42,093 bases of DNA from a virus: positions 1 to 42,093 of the IMG/VR virus record IMGVR_UViG_3300031463_000016; one strand, 5' to 3'. How positions within the stretch are numbered: position 1 is the first letter of the stretch; every line of letters starts with the position of its first letter. This document shows positions 17,671 to 23,906 of this stretch, one piece after another. The position numbers and the translations under genes are program-made. The notes under the pieces are model-generated. The model was not told where the DNA came from and did no database searches. It saw nothing but the letters and a program-made list of their open reading frames with translations.

Positions 17671-17698
17671 ATTATACCCCCAAACAAAACCATGTCAA
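17671..17698 (-). promoter_or_regulatory. Late promoter
   Basis: Perfect sigma70 boxes on the minus strand: TTGACA at 17698-17693 and TATAAT at 17676-17671, 16-bp spacer. Predicted start near 17664. It lies just after the integrase stop and reads toward terS. It is the only strong promoter seen ahead of the structural genes. Confidence 0.88.
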
Positions 17699-17710
17699 TA
17701 CAAACCGAGG

Positions 17711-18676
17711 CTATAACCCGACCGATTTAGCAGCATTGTCCCGCCAGAGGTCGCCTTCCCGGATGTACTTGTCCAGCGTCTCCCGGCGTTTATGGCCGGT
17801 CTGACGCATGATGGTCCGGTCCCCCACCCCGGCCGCACTCGCCGCGGTGGCTAGCCCCGCCCGCATGCTGTGCCCGGAGAAGATGCCAGGATCCAGCTGC
17901 GCGCCCACCGCCGCCGCCTTCACCGCCCGCGCCACCCCGCGCCCGGAGAGCCGCCCGAGCAGCCGGCCATGCCGGTCGATACCCTGGAAGACAGCGCCGG
18001 CCGTAATCCCTGCCGCGGTGAGCCAGGCTTTGAACGCCCGCACCGGACACGTTTCCAGATTGGCCCCTTTCGGGATACCGATCAGCCTGCCCTTGCCTTC
18101 CTGGTCCGTCTTCGAGCGTCGAATGGTGATGCGCAACCCTTCCGGGCGTTCCTCGATGTCGGCCAGCTCCAGCGCCACCAGCTCCGACCGCCGGAAGGCG
18201 CCGGCAAACCCCACCAGCAGGATCGCCCGATCGCGCACCCCGTGCAGACTGTTCGGCAGCCGCATCACCATCTGCCGCAAGTCGGCCAGCAGAATCGGGG
18301 ATTTGCCCTGTTGCGCGGTCCCCACTTCGCGCCGGATCCCGGCCACCGTTGCGTCGACCATCACACTGCGGGTGGGCGGTTCCATGTCGTGCAGTTGGTG
18401 GATGTAGCGGATCGCCGCGCGCCGGCGTTCGATGGTCGACACCTTCAGCCTGCGGTCCGCCAGCGCCGCCAGGTACTCGCATACTGTTCGCACCTCCGCC
18501 GGCAGCGGGTGCAGATCGGCGTCCGCACACCAGGTACAGAAATCCGCCCAATCACCCTCATACGCTCGCCGGGTGGATGCCGCCTTGCTCCGCTTGGCAT
18601 ACTCCGCCGCCCGACTCTCCGGCACCGCTGGCGGGCTGGGGATGCTGGCCAGCACTGGAAGATGCTCGGTGCTCAT
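17711..18676 (-). CDS. int: Tyrosine recombinase (phage integrase), 321 aa
   Basis: ATG at 18676 overlaps the upstream stop (ATGA). The N-terminal SAM-like arm/core-binding domain is followed by a catalytic domain with all expected residues: Arg162 (AFRRSEL), Lys179 (RRSKTDQ), His249-x-x-Arg252 (HSMRAG), His275 (TGHKR) and Tyr284 (LDKYIRE). It would join the phage attachment site to a host site, which makes the phage temperate. The sequence has the compact form of XerC/phage or integron-like recombinases without a long arm-binding domain. attP was not identified; it should lie near 17633-17710 or 19074-19220. Confidence 0.93.
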   Translation of the reverse strand: MSTEHLPVLASIPSPPAVPESRAAEYAKRSKAASTRRAYEGDWADFCTWCADADLHPLPAEVRTVCEYLAALADRRLKVSTIERRRAAIRYIHQLHDMEPPTRSVMVDATVAGIRREVGTAQQGKSPILLADLRQMVMRLPNSLHGVRDRAILLVGFAGAFRRSELVALELADIEERPEGLRITIRRSKTDQEGKGRLIGIPKGANLETCPVRAFKAWLTAAGITAGAVFQGIDRHGRLLGRLSGRGVARAVKAAAVGAQLDPGIFSGHSMRAGLATAASAAGVGDRTIMRQTGHKRRETLDKYIREGDLWRDNAAKSVGL

Positions 18677-19008
18677 TTGTCCCTCACCATAGCGGTCAAT
18701 TCTTCCGCAGTATACACCGGGAGATCCCCGCCCCCCGGACAAGAAACATATTCACGCCCGGTGGCTTCCAGCTCCTGCCGGAATAATGGCTCTGCCGCAA
18801 TCCCTTCCGCCTCGCACAGCCGTATCAAATCGCCAAATGCCAGACTTATCTCCTTGGCGCGATCATGCATCATGGAGGCATGCCCGTCCTGTTCCCAGGA
18901 AGTCCCCGGATTGGTCGTAAATTGCGGATTCAGATCGATGATCTTCTTCGCGCGTGCAATCCGCTGCAGTGTCTCCTGCTCGCTGTTTTGTCGCCCGTCA
19001 GCGCCCAT
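18673..19008 (-). CDS. Unknown protein co-transcribed with integrase, 111 aa
   Basis: ATG at 19008 follows GGAGGGCGACATA and the stop overlaps the integrase start by four bases. The protein is helical and charged with no recognised motif. Being first in a two-gene operon with int under an operator-bearing promoter, it may be a recombination directionality factor or regulator, but it does not show a clear HTH. Confidence 0.65.
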   Translation of the reverse strand: MGADGRQNSEQETLQRIARAKKIIDLNPQFTTNPGTSWEQDGHASMMHDRAKEISLAFGDLIRLCEAEGIAAEPLFRQELEATGREYVSCPGGGDLPVYTAEELTAMVRDK

Positions 19009-19029
19009 TATGTCGCCCTCCAACGTCAG

Positions 19030-19065
19030 TCTGGTGTCCAATAATGCGCCTTCTTGGACACCAGA
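19030..19065. promoter_or_regulatory. 12-bp inverted repeat operator over int-operon start point
   Basis: TCTGGTGTCCAA (19030-19041) and TTGGACACCAGA (19054-19065) are exact reverse complements with a 12-bp spacer. They lie just downstream of the -10 box and cover the expected start point. A related half-site (GTGACACCAG) lies near 19116. The arrangement is that of a repressor operator. Confidence 0.75.
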
Positions 19066-19067
19066 TG

Positions 19068-19076
19068 ATTATAGCA
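19068..19076 (-). promoter_or_regulatory. Extended -10 promoter for the 111-aa gene and int
   Basis: TGCTATAAT at 19076-19068 is a perfect extended -10. No good -35 is present at the right distance (TATATA). Start point expected near 19061, inside the operator. Confidence 0.7.
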
Positions 19077-19145
19077 CACTCCCCCCTCGATATATATAAG
19101 CAACCCGAAATTTCTTGTGACACCAGCCCCCCAAAAGGCCATCGG

Positions 19146-19171
19146 AGGGAACGCCCGCCGCGGCGTTCCCT
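19146..19171. other. Perfect 10-bp hairpin in intergenic region
   Basis: AGGGAACGCC and GGCGTTCCCT with a six-base loop, without a T-run. It lies in the gap between the int-operon promoter and the terminator of the replication operon. The rest of this gap (19077-19220) shows no gene; it could hold the attachment site, but no proof is visible. Confidence 0.5.
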
Positions 19172-19220
19172 GTTGCGCTGACCCGTCGGCCATCGACCAA
19201 CGCGCGCCACCTACACCGAC

Positions 19221-19262
19221 AAATCCCCAAATCCGCTAATCAAGTGAATCCCGGTTCAGACA
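19221..19262 (+). repeat. Dispersed repeat A, copy 2
   Basis: Copy of the AATCC-rich element ending GGTTCAGACA, with the shared internal AATCAAGTGAATCC also found at 28631 and 33490. It abuts the T-run of the terminator. Confidence 0.85.
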
Positions 19263-19295
19263 AAAAAACGCCCCCAGCCACAGCGACCGGGGGCG
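19262..19295 (-). terminator. Terminator of the replication operon
   Basis: CGCCCCC...GGGGGCG stem (19295-19269) followed by seven Ts (19268-19262) on the minus strand, 22 bases after the stop of the 65-aa gene. Confidence 0.9.
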
Positions 19296-19317
19296 AGGAA
19301 AAACAGGAGTGAGCGGC

Positions 19318-19515
19318 CTAAATCCATTTCTGAATGCGCAGGGGCAAGGTAGGAATCACGCACAGGTACAGCGAGAAGACCCCGGCCTGGCGTTGGAGAT
19401 CCCAATAGAGGCCAATCCAACAATCGCGCGGTTCCCACAGCAAAGAGATCCAGTAATCGCCCAGCACAAGCCGAAAGAATCGATGTTCAGTTTTGGTCGG
19501 TGTTTCGTATAGCAT
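19318..19515 (-). CDS. Small Trp/Tyr-rich protein, 65 aa
   Basis: ATG at 19515 follows GGAGGCCGT and a terminator comes 22 bases after the stop, so it is a true last gene of the operon. The protein has DYWISLLWEPRDCWIGLYWD and ends in a hydrophobic, Pro-containing strand region. Small phage proteins with a WxGxYW-type motif exist in many phages, and their function is not known. Confidence 0.75.
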   Translation of the reverse strand: MLYETPTKTEHRFFRLVLGDYWISLLWEPRDCWIGLYWDLQRQAGVFSLYLCVIPTLPLRIQKWI

Positions 19516-19529
19516 ACGGCCTCCGAGAT

Positions 19530-19871
19530 TCAGAGAAAATAATCATCCACCATGTCGTAAATCATGCTGCCATATTTGGCCGCAAAAAACGGCATCGCCA
19601 GGAAGAACAGCGTCAACGCCGTGGAGATCATCACGACTATCGGCGGAGACTCTTTTTTATAATGCGAACAATTACGGTTAGTACAGTGAATTTCCAGGAG
19701 TGCCCGCCCAAAGATTTTGATGCCCGGCTGGCCTTTGCCCGGTTGCAATTTCAACACGGTATGGCATTCCGGGCAGACGATTTCTTTCACCCCTTCCGGC
19801 AACGGAGTGATCATGACCGACTGATTTCCGGAGAGCGATTCTTTCACAAAGTCAAGACAAGACAATGACAT
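19530..19871 (-). CDS. Zinc-ribbon membrane protein, 113 aa
   Basis: ATG at 19871 follows GGAGG. Residues about 33-36 (CPEC) and 63-68 (CTNRNC) form a zinc ribbon like those in Com-type phage proteins. A transmembrane segment near the C-terminus (VVMISTALTLFFLAMPFFAA) anchors it. A zinc-binding domain facing the cytoplasm and tied to the membrane is unusual for a regulator. Possible roles are translation control or a membrane effect; neither is proven. Confidence 0.7.
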   Translation of the reverse strand: MSLSCLDFVKESLSGNQSVMITPLPEGVKEIVCPECHTVLKLQPGKGQPGIKIFGRALLEIHCTNRNCSHYKKESPPIVVMISTALTLFFLAMPFFAAKYGSMIYDMVDDYFL

Positions 19872-19878
19872 ACTTCCT

Positions 19879-19917
19879 CCTCTGCGAATCTCTGCGTCTC
19901 CGCGTTGCTGCGGTGAA
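19879..19917 (+). repeat. Dispersed repeat B, copy 1
   Basis: Copy of the CTCTGCGTCTCCGCG...CTGCGGTGAA element, also at 23449, 30876 and 40233. All four are in the same plus-strand orientation. Here it is intergenic between the 183-aa and 113-aa genes. Confidence 0.9.
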
Positions 19918-19923
19918 AAATCG

Positions 19924-20475
19924 TCAATCCGGAATACGCCAGAGAAATCCTAAAAAGCGCCGCGGTGGTTTCTCCACCGGCGCCGGCAGCGCTTTCGTCC
20001 ACTGCAGGCGTTCCTGCAAGGCTAGTGCATCCGCATGCATTTTGGCGATCAGCCCCTGGTGCTGTTCATTCACCCGGGTGAGCACATGAACTTCCACTTT
20101 CAACTCGACATTTTCCAGACGTAACCGTGCGAGCTCCGCCCGCTCATCCTCCGTCAGCAAGGGCGGGGAGGGCGACGCTCCCGCGGAGCCTAGTTCCTCC
20201 GCCTGGACGTCCTGGACAACCGGCGGAATGTCCTGGACATCTTCCCCTCCTGTTTCAGGGAAGGGGGCCGGGGGGGTAGGTAATTCACCGGGCAACACAT
20301 CCGGCAACAGCACCAACCACGCCCCCTCCTGCTTCACCGCCAGCAGTTCCACCTCGATCCCGGCCACGGGAACCGTGAACGGTTCCCCTTTCGCGCGCTG
20401 AATCCGCTTCGTCAGCGCGTCGAGATTCATCCCCAGCGCAGCGGCCGCATCACGTTTCGTCATCTCCCTGGACAT
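19924..20475 (-). CDS. HTH plus coiled-coil protein, 183 aa
   Basis: ATG at 20475 after GGGAGG. The N-terminus MTKRDAAAALGMNLDALTKRIQ reads as a helix-turn-helix. The middle is Pro-rich and carries a duplicated VQDIPP/VVQDVQ encoded by two copies of GTCCTGGACA. The C-terminal half is a coiled coil (ARLRLENVELKVEVHVL) ending in a basic RRFLGFLWR tail. The plan (N-terminal HTH, long coiled coil) resembles KfrA- or MerR-type DNA-binding proteins. It may be a regulator or late activator; this is inference. Confidence 0.65.
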   Translation of the reverse strand: MSREMTKRDAAAALGMNLDALTKRIQRAKGEPFTVPVAGIEVELLAVKQEGAWLVLLPDVLPGELPTPPAPFPETGGEDVQDIPPVVQDVQAEELGSAGASPSPPLLTEDERAELARLRLENVELKVEVHVLTRVNEQHQGLIAKMHADALALQERLQWTKALPAPVEKPPRRFLGFLWRIPD

Positions 20476-20531
20476 CAGGACATACCTCCCCTGGACATGT
20501 CCTATCGATTCGCCGGGAGCAGGGAAAACTC

Positions 20532-21017
20532 CTATCCCGCTTCGTCGACGAGTTCAGGATGGCAGATGGTACAGGGAAGGGTGTCATGGTGCGCGCAGAT
20601 CTGCCGGAGTTCATCGTCAGGCGGGAGAGCAAAATATTTCGAGATACTGAGAAAGCGTTGATGGCCACAGGGCGGGTACAAGTAGGTCTTGTAAAATTCA
20701 GTGTCATCGATCCAGTAGCGATCGGCCACCAGCACGAGAGGACCGAACCAGCGCAGCTGGGCGTCTGTCGTCCGCCGAATTAGATCCTGAAGACAGCCTG
20801 GGTCAGGCAAGCAGGAGTCGATACGGGGAGCAAGATAGCCAACCCCGTTGACGTGCAATTGCGTGGCCATTTGGTACAGCATGTACATCCTCGCTTCATT
20901 GCTGTACGGATTAGAGAGCATAGCGTGTATGCTATATTCCCCATCCTGCCGGTAAACTATACGTGCCTGTGCCGGTTCGAGCACAGATTCAAACTCAAAG
21001 AGCAACAGCTTGTCCAT
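20532..21017 (-). CDS. Unknown protein with C-terminal Cys/His cluster, 161 aa
   Basis: ATG at 21017 overlaps the RuvC-like stop (TGATG). The chain is mixed alpha/beta, with CGHQR near residue 118 and ICAHHDTLPCTICHPE near the end, a set of Cys and His that could bind zinc. It lies where lambdoid phages place resolvase and late antiterminator, so it is one of the candidates for the late regulator. Nothing in the sequence proves it. Confidence 0.6.
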   Translation of the reverse strand: MDKLLLFEFESVLEPAQARIVYRQDGEYSIHAMLSNPYSNEARMYMLYQMATQLHVNGVGYLAPRIDSCLPDPGCLQDLIRRTTDAQLRWFGPLVLVADRYWIDDTEFYKTYLYPPCGHQRFLSISKYFALPPDDELRQICAHHDTLPCTICHPELVDEAG

Positions 21018-21529
21018 CAAATCACCTTCCTATGCGGTGAACGTCCCCTACGGTGAACAACAAACCGCCCCTGCAACGCCGCCACCGCCCCCCCGATCGC
21101 GTCGGCGCAATGCTCCCCGTCTGGATCGGCCAGCGGGACTGCCTGCAACGGTGCCACAAACCGAAGATTCGCCATCCGGATCATCATCGGCTTCGTCGCC
21201 CGTCCGCTCCCCGTCAATGCCAGCTTGGCGGTACCGGGCGCCACTGTCCCCAGCCAGGCTAACCCCATCCGGCGGGCCATGTCTTGCAGGATGCCGATCC
21301 GCTGCAGCTGCGCCCTCCGGATGGAGTTCCCGCGTGCATCATGCCCCAACGGTTCTTCGCAACTTACCCCCGCCTGCAGGCGCACGGCGAAGGCGAAGAG
21401 GTAATCCAGCGCCTCGTCTCCCTGGTCAGTGCCAAACGCCACATCCGACCAGGCCACCAGGTGCAACCCCTGCAACACGGCGCCAGCCCCCTGCGCGCTG
21501 GGGTCGAAATACAACACGGCATCAGCCAT
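21017..21529 (-). CDS. RuvC-like Holliday-junction resolvase, 170 aa
   Basis: RNase H-fold endonuclease pattern: Asp9 in LYFDPSAQGAG, Glu58-Glu59 in CEEPLG, the loop APGTAKLALTGSGRATKPMM (compare VxPxxVKxxxTGxGxAxKxxM of RuvC), and Asp143 in EHCADAIGGAVAAL. It would cut branched DNA made during replication before packaging. ATG at 21529 overlaps the stop of the replication gene (TGATG). Length agrees with phage RuvC-like enzymes. Confidence 0.8.
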   Translation of the reverse strand: MADAVLYFDPSAQGAGAVLQGLHLVAWSDVAFGTDQGDEALDYLFAFAVRLQAGVSCEEPLGHDARGNSIRRAQLQRIGILQDMARRMGLAWLGTVAPGTAKLALTGSGRATKPMMIRMANLRFVAPLQAVPLADPDGEHCADAIGGAVAALQGRFVVHRRGRSPHRKVI

Positions 21530-22632
21530 CAGGCCACCCCCGCCAGCACTTCGCGGACGGCGTGCAGCTCGTCATCAGCAGGCCGTTCGCCATACTGGTC
21601 AATCACCGTGGTGATCTCGCGAATCATCTGCTCGATCCCGCCCCGGATGCTCGGACGTTGCAGCCGTTTGAGCAGTGCAGCGCGCGTGAGGGGTTCATCA
21701 TCGAAATACAACGCCAGGATCTCGGTGAGCTTGTGCCCGCTATCCTGGGCCAGCAGGGTCAACCGCCGGAGCTGCTCTTCCAGCGTCGGCACCCAGCGGG
21801 AGGACATGGGCAGTTCATATTGCAGGTTGGTATTCAGCCACCGGTAGCAGATCGCCACGTGGGGATATTGGAAATCCTCCGGGGTGATTTCCCGGTAGTC
21901 TTTGTCCTGGCTGGCCGGTTTGATGAGCATTGCCGGGTACGGTGGTTTGATCTTCCGTATCGGTGGCGTCAGCCCAATCATCGCCGCTGGCGACTCGGGG
22001 GCGTCAACAGGTTGGCTATCGCCCATCGAAGGAGAAAAAGACAAAGAGGGAGAAAAAAGAGTCCCGGATTCCTGTGGCCCTGTCTCGTATATAGAGCCGG
22101 TAGTATTTTGCTCAGTATTCTCTGAAGAAGTATTCTCTGTATAAGGTAGATCATTGGCGAGTTTCCCGCAAATGACCCCCGTTTCATTGGCGACTTTCCC
22201 GCAATTCCCATGTGCAGGTTTTTCGCAAATGATCCCCTCCCCTTCCACTGGATCATTTGCGACTTTCCCGCAAATGATCACGGCGTCCATCAGGGTGAGC
22301 AGCGCATCGAGGTTGAAGCGGAAATGCATGGTGGGCACCAACTTGCCGCCTCCGCCGGGCGCCTGCATCACCTGCGCATTGATGATCTTCAATTCTTGCA
22401 GTTTCAACCGGCAGCGTTCCTGCTGTGCCCGCGAAAGCGCCGTTTCCTGCTCGATCAGTGCAACCGATTTGTAAAACCAGCCGTCCGTCCGTCGCCCTTT
22501 GTTGGACCAGAAGAGGAGATGCTGGCAATAGATCGCCGTGGGGATGTCCCCCAGCGCGCGCGCCACCTCCGGGCTGTAACACCGGTTCGGCGTCATCGCC
22601 TGTTCAATCTGTTTCCGTCGTGCTTCCGTCAT
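21529..22632 (-). CDS. Replication initiator-like protein with internal origin, 367 aa
   Basis: The first 110 residues look like a winged-helix replication domain (SPEVARALGDIPTAIYCQHLLFW, then ALSRAQQERCRLKLQELKII) and are similar to the whole 111-aa upstream protein. Residues about 118-160 contain a fourfold ICGKVAND-like repeat, which is the translation of the iteron cluster. The remainder holds a Pro/Ser linker and a C-terminal helical domain. Phage replication proteins such as lambda O have this plan: an N-terminal origin-binding domain, the origin inside the gene, and a C-terminal helicase-loader contact. ATG at 22632 overlaps the preceding stop (ATGA). No helicase or primase gene is seen, so the host replisome must be recruited. 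Confidence 0.7.
   Translation of the reverse strand: MTEARRKQIEQAMTPNRCYSPEVARALGDIPTAIYCQHLLFWSNKGRRTDGWFYKSVALIEQETALSRAQQERCRLKLQELKIINAQVMQAPGGGGKLVPTMHFRFNLDALLTLMDAVIICGKVANDPVEGEGIICEKPAHGNCGKVANETGVICGKLANDLPYTENTSSENTEQNTTGSIYETGPQESGTLFSPSLSFSPSMGDSQPVDAPESPAAMIGLTPPIRKIKPPYPAMLIKPASQDKDYREITPEDFQYPHVAICYRWLNTNLQYELPMSSRWVPTLEEQLRRLTLLAQDSGHKLTEILALYFDDEPLTRAALLKRLQRPSIRGGIEQMIREITTVIDQYGERPADDELHAVREVLAGVA
22114..22279. other. Candidate replication origin: iterons and AT-rich flank
   Basis: Within the replication gene, TTTCCCGCAA-type cores occur at 22162, 22195, 22219 (variant TTTTTCGCAA) and 22264. Three are flanked by inverted arms; the best is GATCATTTGCG-7 bp-CGCAAATGATC (22251-22279), a perfect 11-bp inverted repeat. 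One side (22090-22145) is locally AT-rich and carries an 11-bp direct repeat AGTATTCTCTG (22114, 22129). This is the layout of lambda-type origins. Function is inferred. Confidence 0.65.
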
Positions 22633-22964
22633 GGCCGTGACTCCTCATCCAGCAATTTCACCAGCGGGCCAAAGTCCAGCTGTATTTCCTGTTCACCCAG
22701 CAGATTGGGCTGAATCGTGATGATGCCCAGCGCCTGCAAAAGTTGGCGGCATCGGGATTGTTCGCTCGGAAGCATGGCCGTGGTCGTATAGATGGCGTCG
22801 GCGGTGGGCATCGGTTGCAGCCCTTTCCGCCGCTCGTCGTAATGGTCGAGTAAGATCTGGTGATAGACCGCCGCCGAGATGTCGCCCCCCAGCGCCCGCG
22901 CCACATGCTGGTTATAACTGCGATGCGGCTCCAACAACATCGCCAACAACTGCTCGTGTGTCAT
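22629..22964 (-). CDS. Winged-helix paralogue of replication protein N-domain, 111 aa
   Basis: ATG at 22964 follows GGAGG. The sequence matches the N-terminal domain of the next protein over its length: P(H/N)R(S)Y...VARALG(G)DI, a middle with six-residue spacing, SEQSRCRQLLQALGIITIQ versus RAQQERCRLKLQELKIINAQ, then FxxLxxLLDxE. It lacks the linker and C-terminal domain. It could modulate initiation by sharing the origin or by forming mixed dimers. Overlaps with both neighbours (ATGA) show coupled translation. Confidence 0.7.
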   Translation of the reverse strand: MTHEQLLAMLLEPHRSYNQHVARALGGDISAAVYHQILLDHYDERRKGLQPMPTADAIYTTTAMLPSEQSRCRQLLQALGIITIQPNLLGEQEIQLDFGPLVKLLDEESRP

Positions 22965-23158
22965 ACGCCCTCCAAACAACTATTCGATAGAATCATAGCA
23001 GGAAATCCAGGGTAATACAAGCGAACGTTTGGAAAAATAGACGTTTGTCTTTCCCCACCAACGACACGAGGCAGGGACACATGTCCCGGACATGTCGGCC
23101 ATGTCCCAGGACACTCTGTCCCTGCCTCGATAAGCAGGTTCCCCTCTGCACTTTTCAT
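22961..23158 (-). CDS. Possible 65-aa leader protein containing palindromic repeat
   Basis: ATG at 23158 lies after GGAGGG with an eight-base gap, and the stop overlaps the next ATG (ATGA), as in the rest of the operon. But its first third is encoded by the 63-bp palindromic element, and an extended -10 promoter lies inside it, so it may be a by-product. No known family. Confidence 0.4.
   Translation of the reverse strand: MKSAEGNLLIEAGTECPGTWPTCPGHVSLPRVVGGERQTSIFPNVRLYYPGFPAMILSNSCLEGV
22992..23020 (-). promoter_or_regulatory. Promoter of the replication operon
   Basis: TTGTAT at 23020-23015 and extended TGCTATGAT with the -10 box at 22997-22992, 17-bp spacer. The start point would be near 22985, 21 bases before the 111-aa gene. 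A direct repeat ACGTTTG (twice, 23025-23050) just upstream could be a control site. A second TGCTATGAT occurs at 23300-23292. Confidence 0.65.
23067..23129. repeat. 63-bp palindromic element (13-bp arms)
   Basis: CGAGGCAGGGACA (23067-23079) and TGTCCCTGCCTCG (23117-23129) are exact reverse complements; the interior holds several TGTCC/GGACA words including TGTCCCGGACATGTC, repeated at 41103. Looks like a REP or MITE-type palindromic repeat carried from a bacterial genome. Between 23159 and 23379 there is no convincing gene; two GGACAGCGACA words (about 23180, 23233) and an 11-codon ORF (23250-23215) with a ribosome site are seen. Confidence 0.75.
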
Positions 23159-23379
23159 CGTGACCACCCTCCGAAAATGTCGCTGTCCAACAGCACGGAG
23201 CAAGGCCACGCTTCTCAAGTTAGCCGGTGATTGTCGCTGTCCGTGGACATTTTTTCTCCTGTCCACTTGACGAACGACACCGCACGGCAGTATCATAGCA
23301 TCGGTTTTGGGTAGAGATGCGATGAACTGTCGCAGTCAGTGCGTGACCAGCACTCCGTTCATATGAAAGCAAGTATGAG

Positions 23380-23409
23380 AAAAGCTCGGTGCGCTAACAC
23401 CGGGCTTTT
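23380..23409 (-). terminator. Bidirectional terminator after membrane-protein gene
   Basis: Twelve-pair stem AAAAGCTCGGTG / CACCGGGCTTTT with one G-U pair and a six-base loop. A-rich and T-rich ends allow action on both strands. It lies 15 bases after the stop of the 126-aa membrane protein. Confidence 0.8.
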
Positions 23410-23423
23410 CACGTTTTAAGAGC

Positions 23424-23804
23424 TTAACTTAAATTTGGAATATGCATCCCCTCTGCGGACCTCGGCGCCTCCGCGTCTCTGCGGTGAAAAGATGACCGAT
23501 CCTCCACCGGCTCCCCGCGCATCGCGCCAGTCAGCACCAGCAGCACCAGACAGGTGAACCCTACCAGCACCCACTGCAGCAGCAGCCGCGACCAGTCCAA
23601 CGCCACCCCCACCGCCGGGCCATCGAGGGCGCCCTGGCTGTCCTCGATCACCGCCGGCGGGGGCACCGTGATGAGCGCATACCCGGCGGGCCGGCGCATG
23701 TGCGTCCCCACCCGATCATACGTCACACTCCACGGGGGATAGAGCCCCATCAACAGCATGACGAGTAACGCCCCATACACAAACCGACGCTGAGTACTGG
23801 TCAT
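23424..23804 (-). CDS. Small two-TM membrane protein, 126 aa
   Basis: ATG at 23804 follows GGAAGG. Transmembrane segments at about residues 7-24 (FVYGALLVMLLMGLYPPW) and 72-92 (LLLQWVLVGFTCLVLLVL), with a short polar loop between. The last 25 residues are encoded by dispersed repeat B and were probably added by its insertion. It stands alone between the replication operon and the control region with its own promoter and terminator, a place where temperate phages carry lysogeny-expressed genes; superinfection exclusion or host conversion is possible. Confidence 0.65.
   Translation of the reverse strand: MTSTQRRFVYGALLVMLLMGLYPPWSVTYDRVGTHMRRPAGYALITVPPPAVIEDSQGALDGPAVGVALDWSRLLLQWVLVGFTCLVLLVLTGAMRGEPVEDRSSFHRRDAEAPRSAEGMHIPNLS
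23449..23489 (+). repeat. Dispersed repeat B, copy 2
   Basis: Plus-strand CTCTGCGG...CCTCCGCGTCTCTGCGGTGAA. It forms the 3' end of the membrane-protein gene, encoding FHRRDAEAPRSAEG on the minus strand. Confidence 0.9.
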
Positions 23805-23885
23805 AATCACACCTTCCATGCCGAATCCGCAAATCACCCAAAAACGTTGACAACAAAATGTCGCCCACCCGCAACAATTACACGA

Positions 23886-23906
23886 ATACCATGGTATACT
23901 ATAACA
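23886..23906. promoter_or_regulatory. Back-to-back extended -10 boxes around a 12-bp palindrome
   Basis: Plus strand TGGTATACT (-10 at 23895-23900) and minus strand TGTTATAGT (-10 at 23903-23898) overlap. The perfect palindrome ATACCATGGTAT (23886-23897) covers the minus start point. The minus promoter would drive the membrane-protein gene, the plus one a short leader RNA. Confidence 0.55.

Noticed and set aside
22150-22279. CRISPR-like array in the replication gene
   Set aside because: Units are imperfect, unevenly spaced, coding, and have inverted arms; an iteron origin explains them better.
22961-23296. Full 111-codon minus frame upstream of the replication operon
   Set aside because: The upper part has no ribosome site at its start and reads through repeat words; only the 65-codon version from 23158 was kept, at low confidence.
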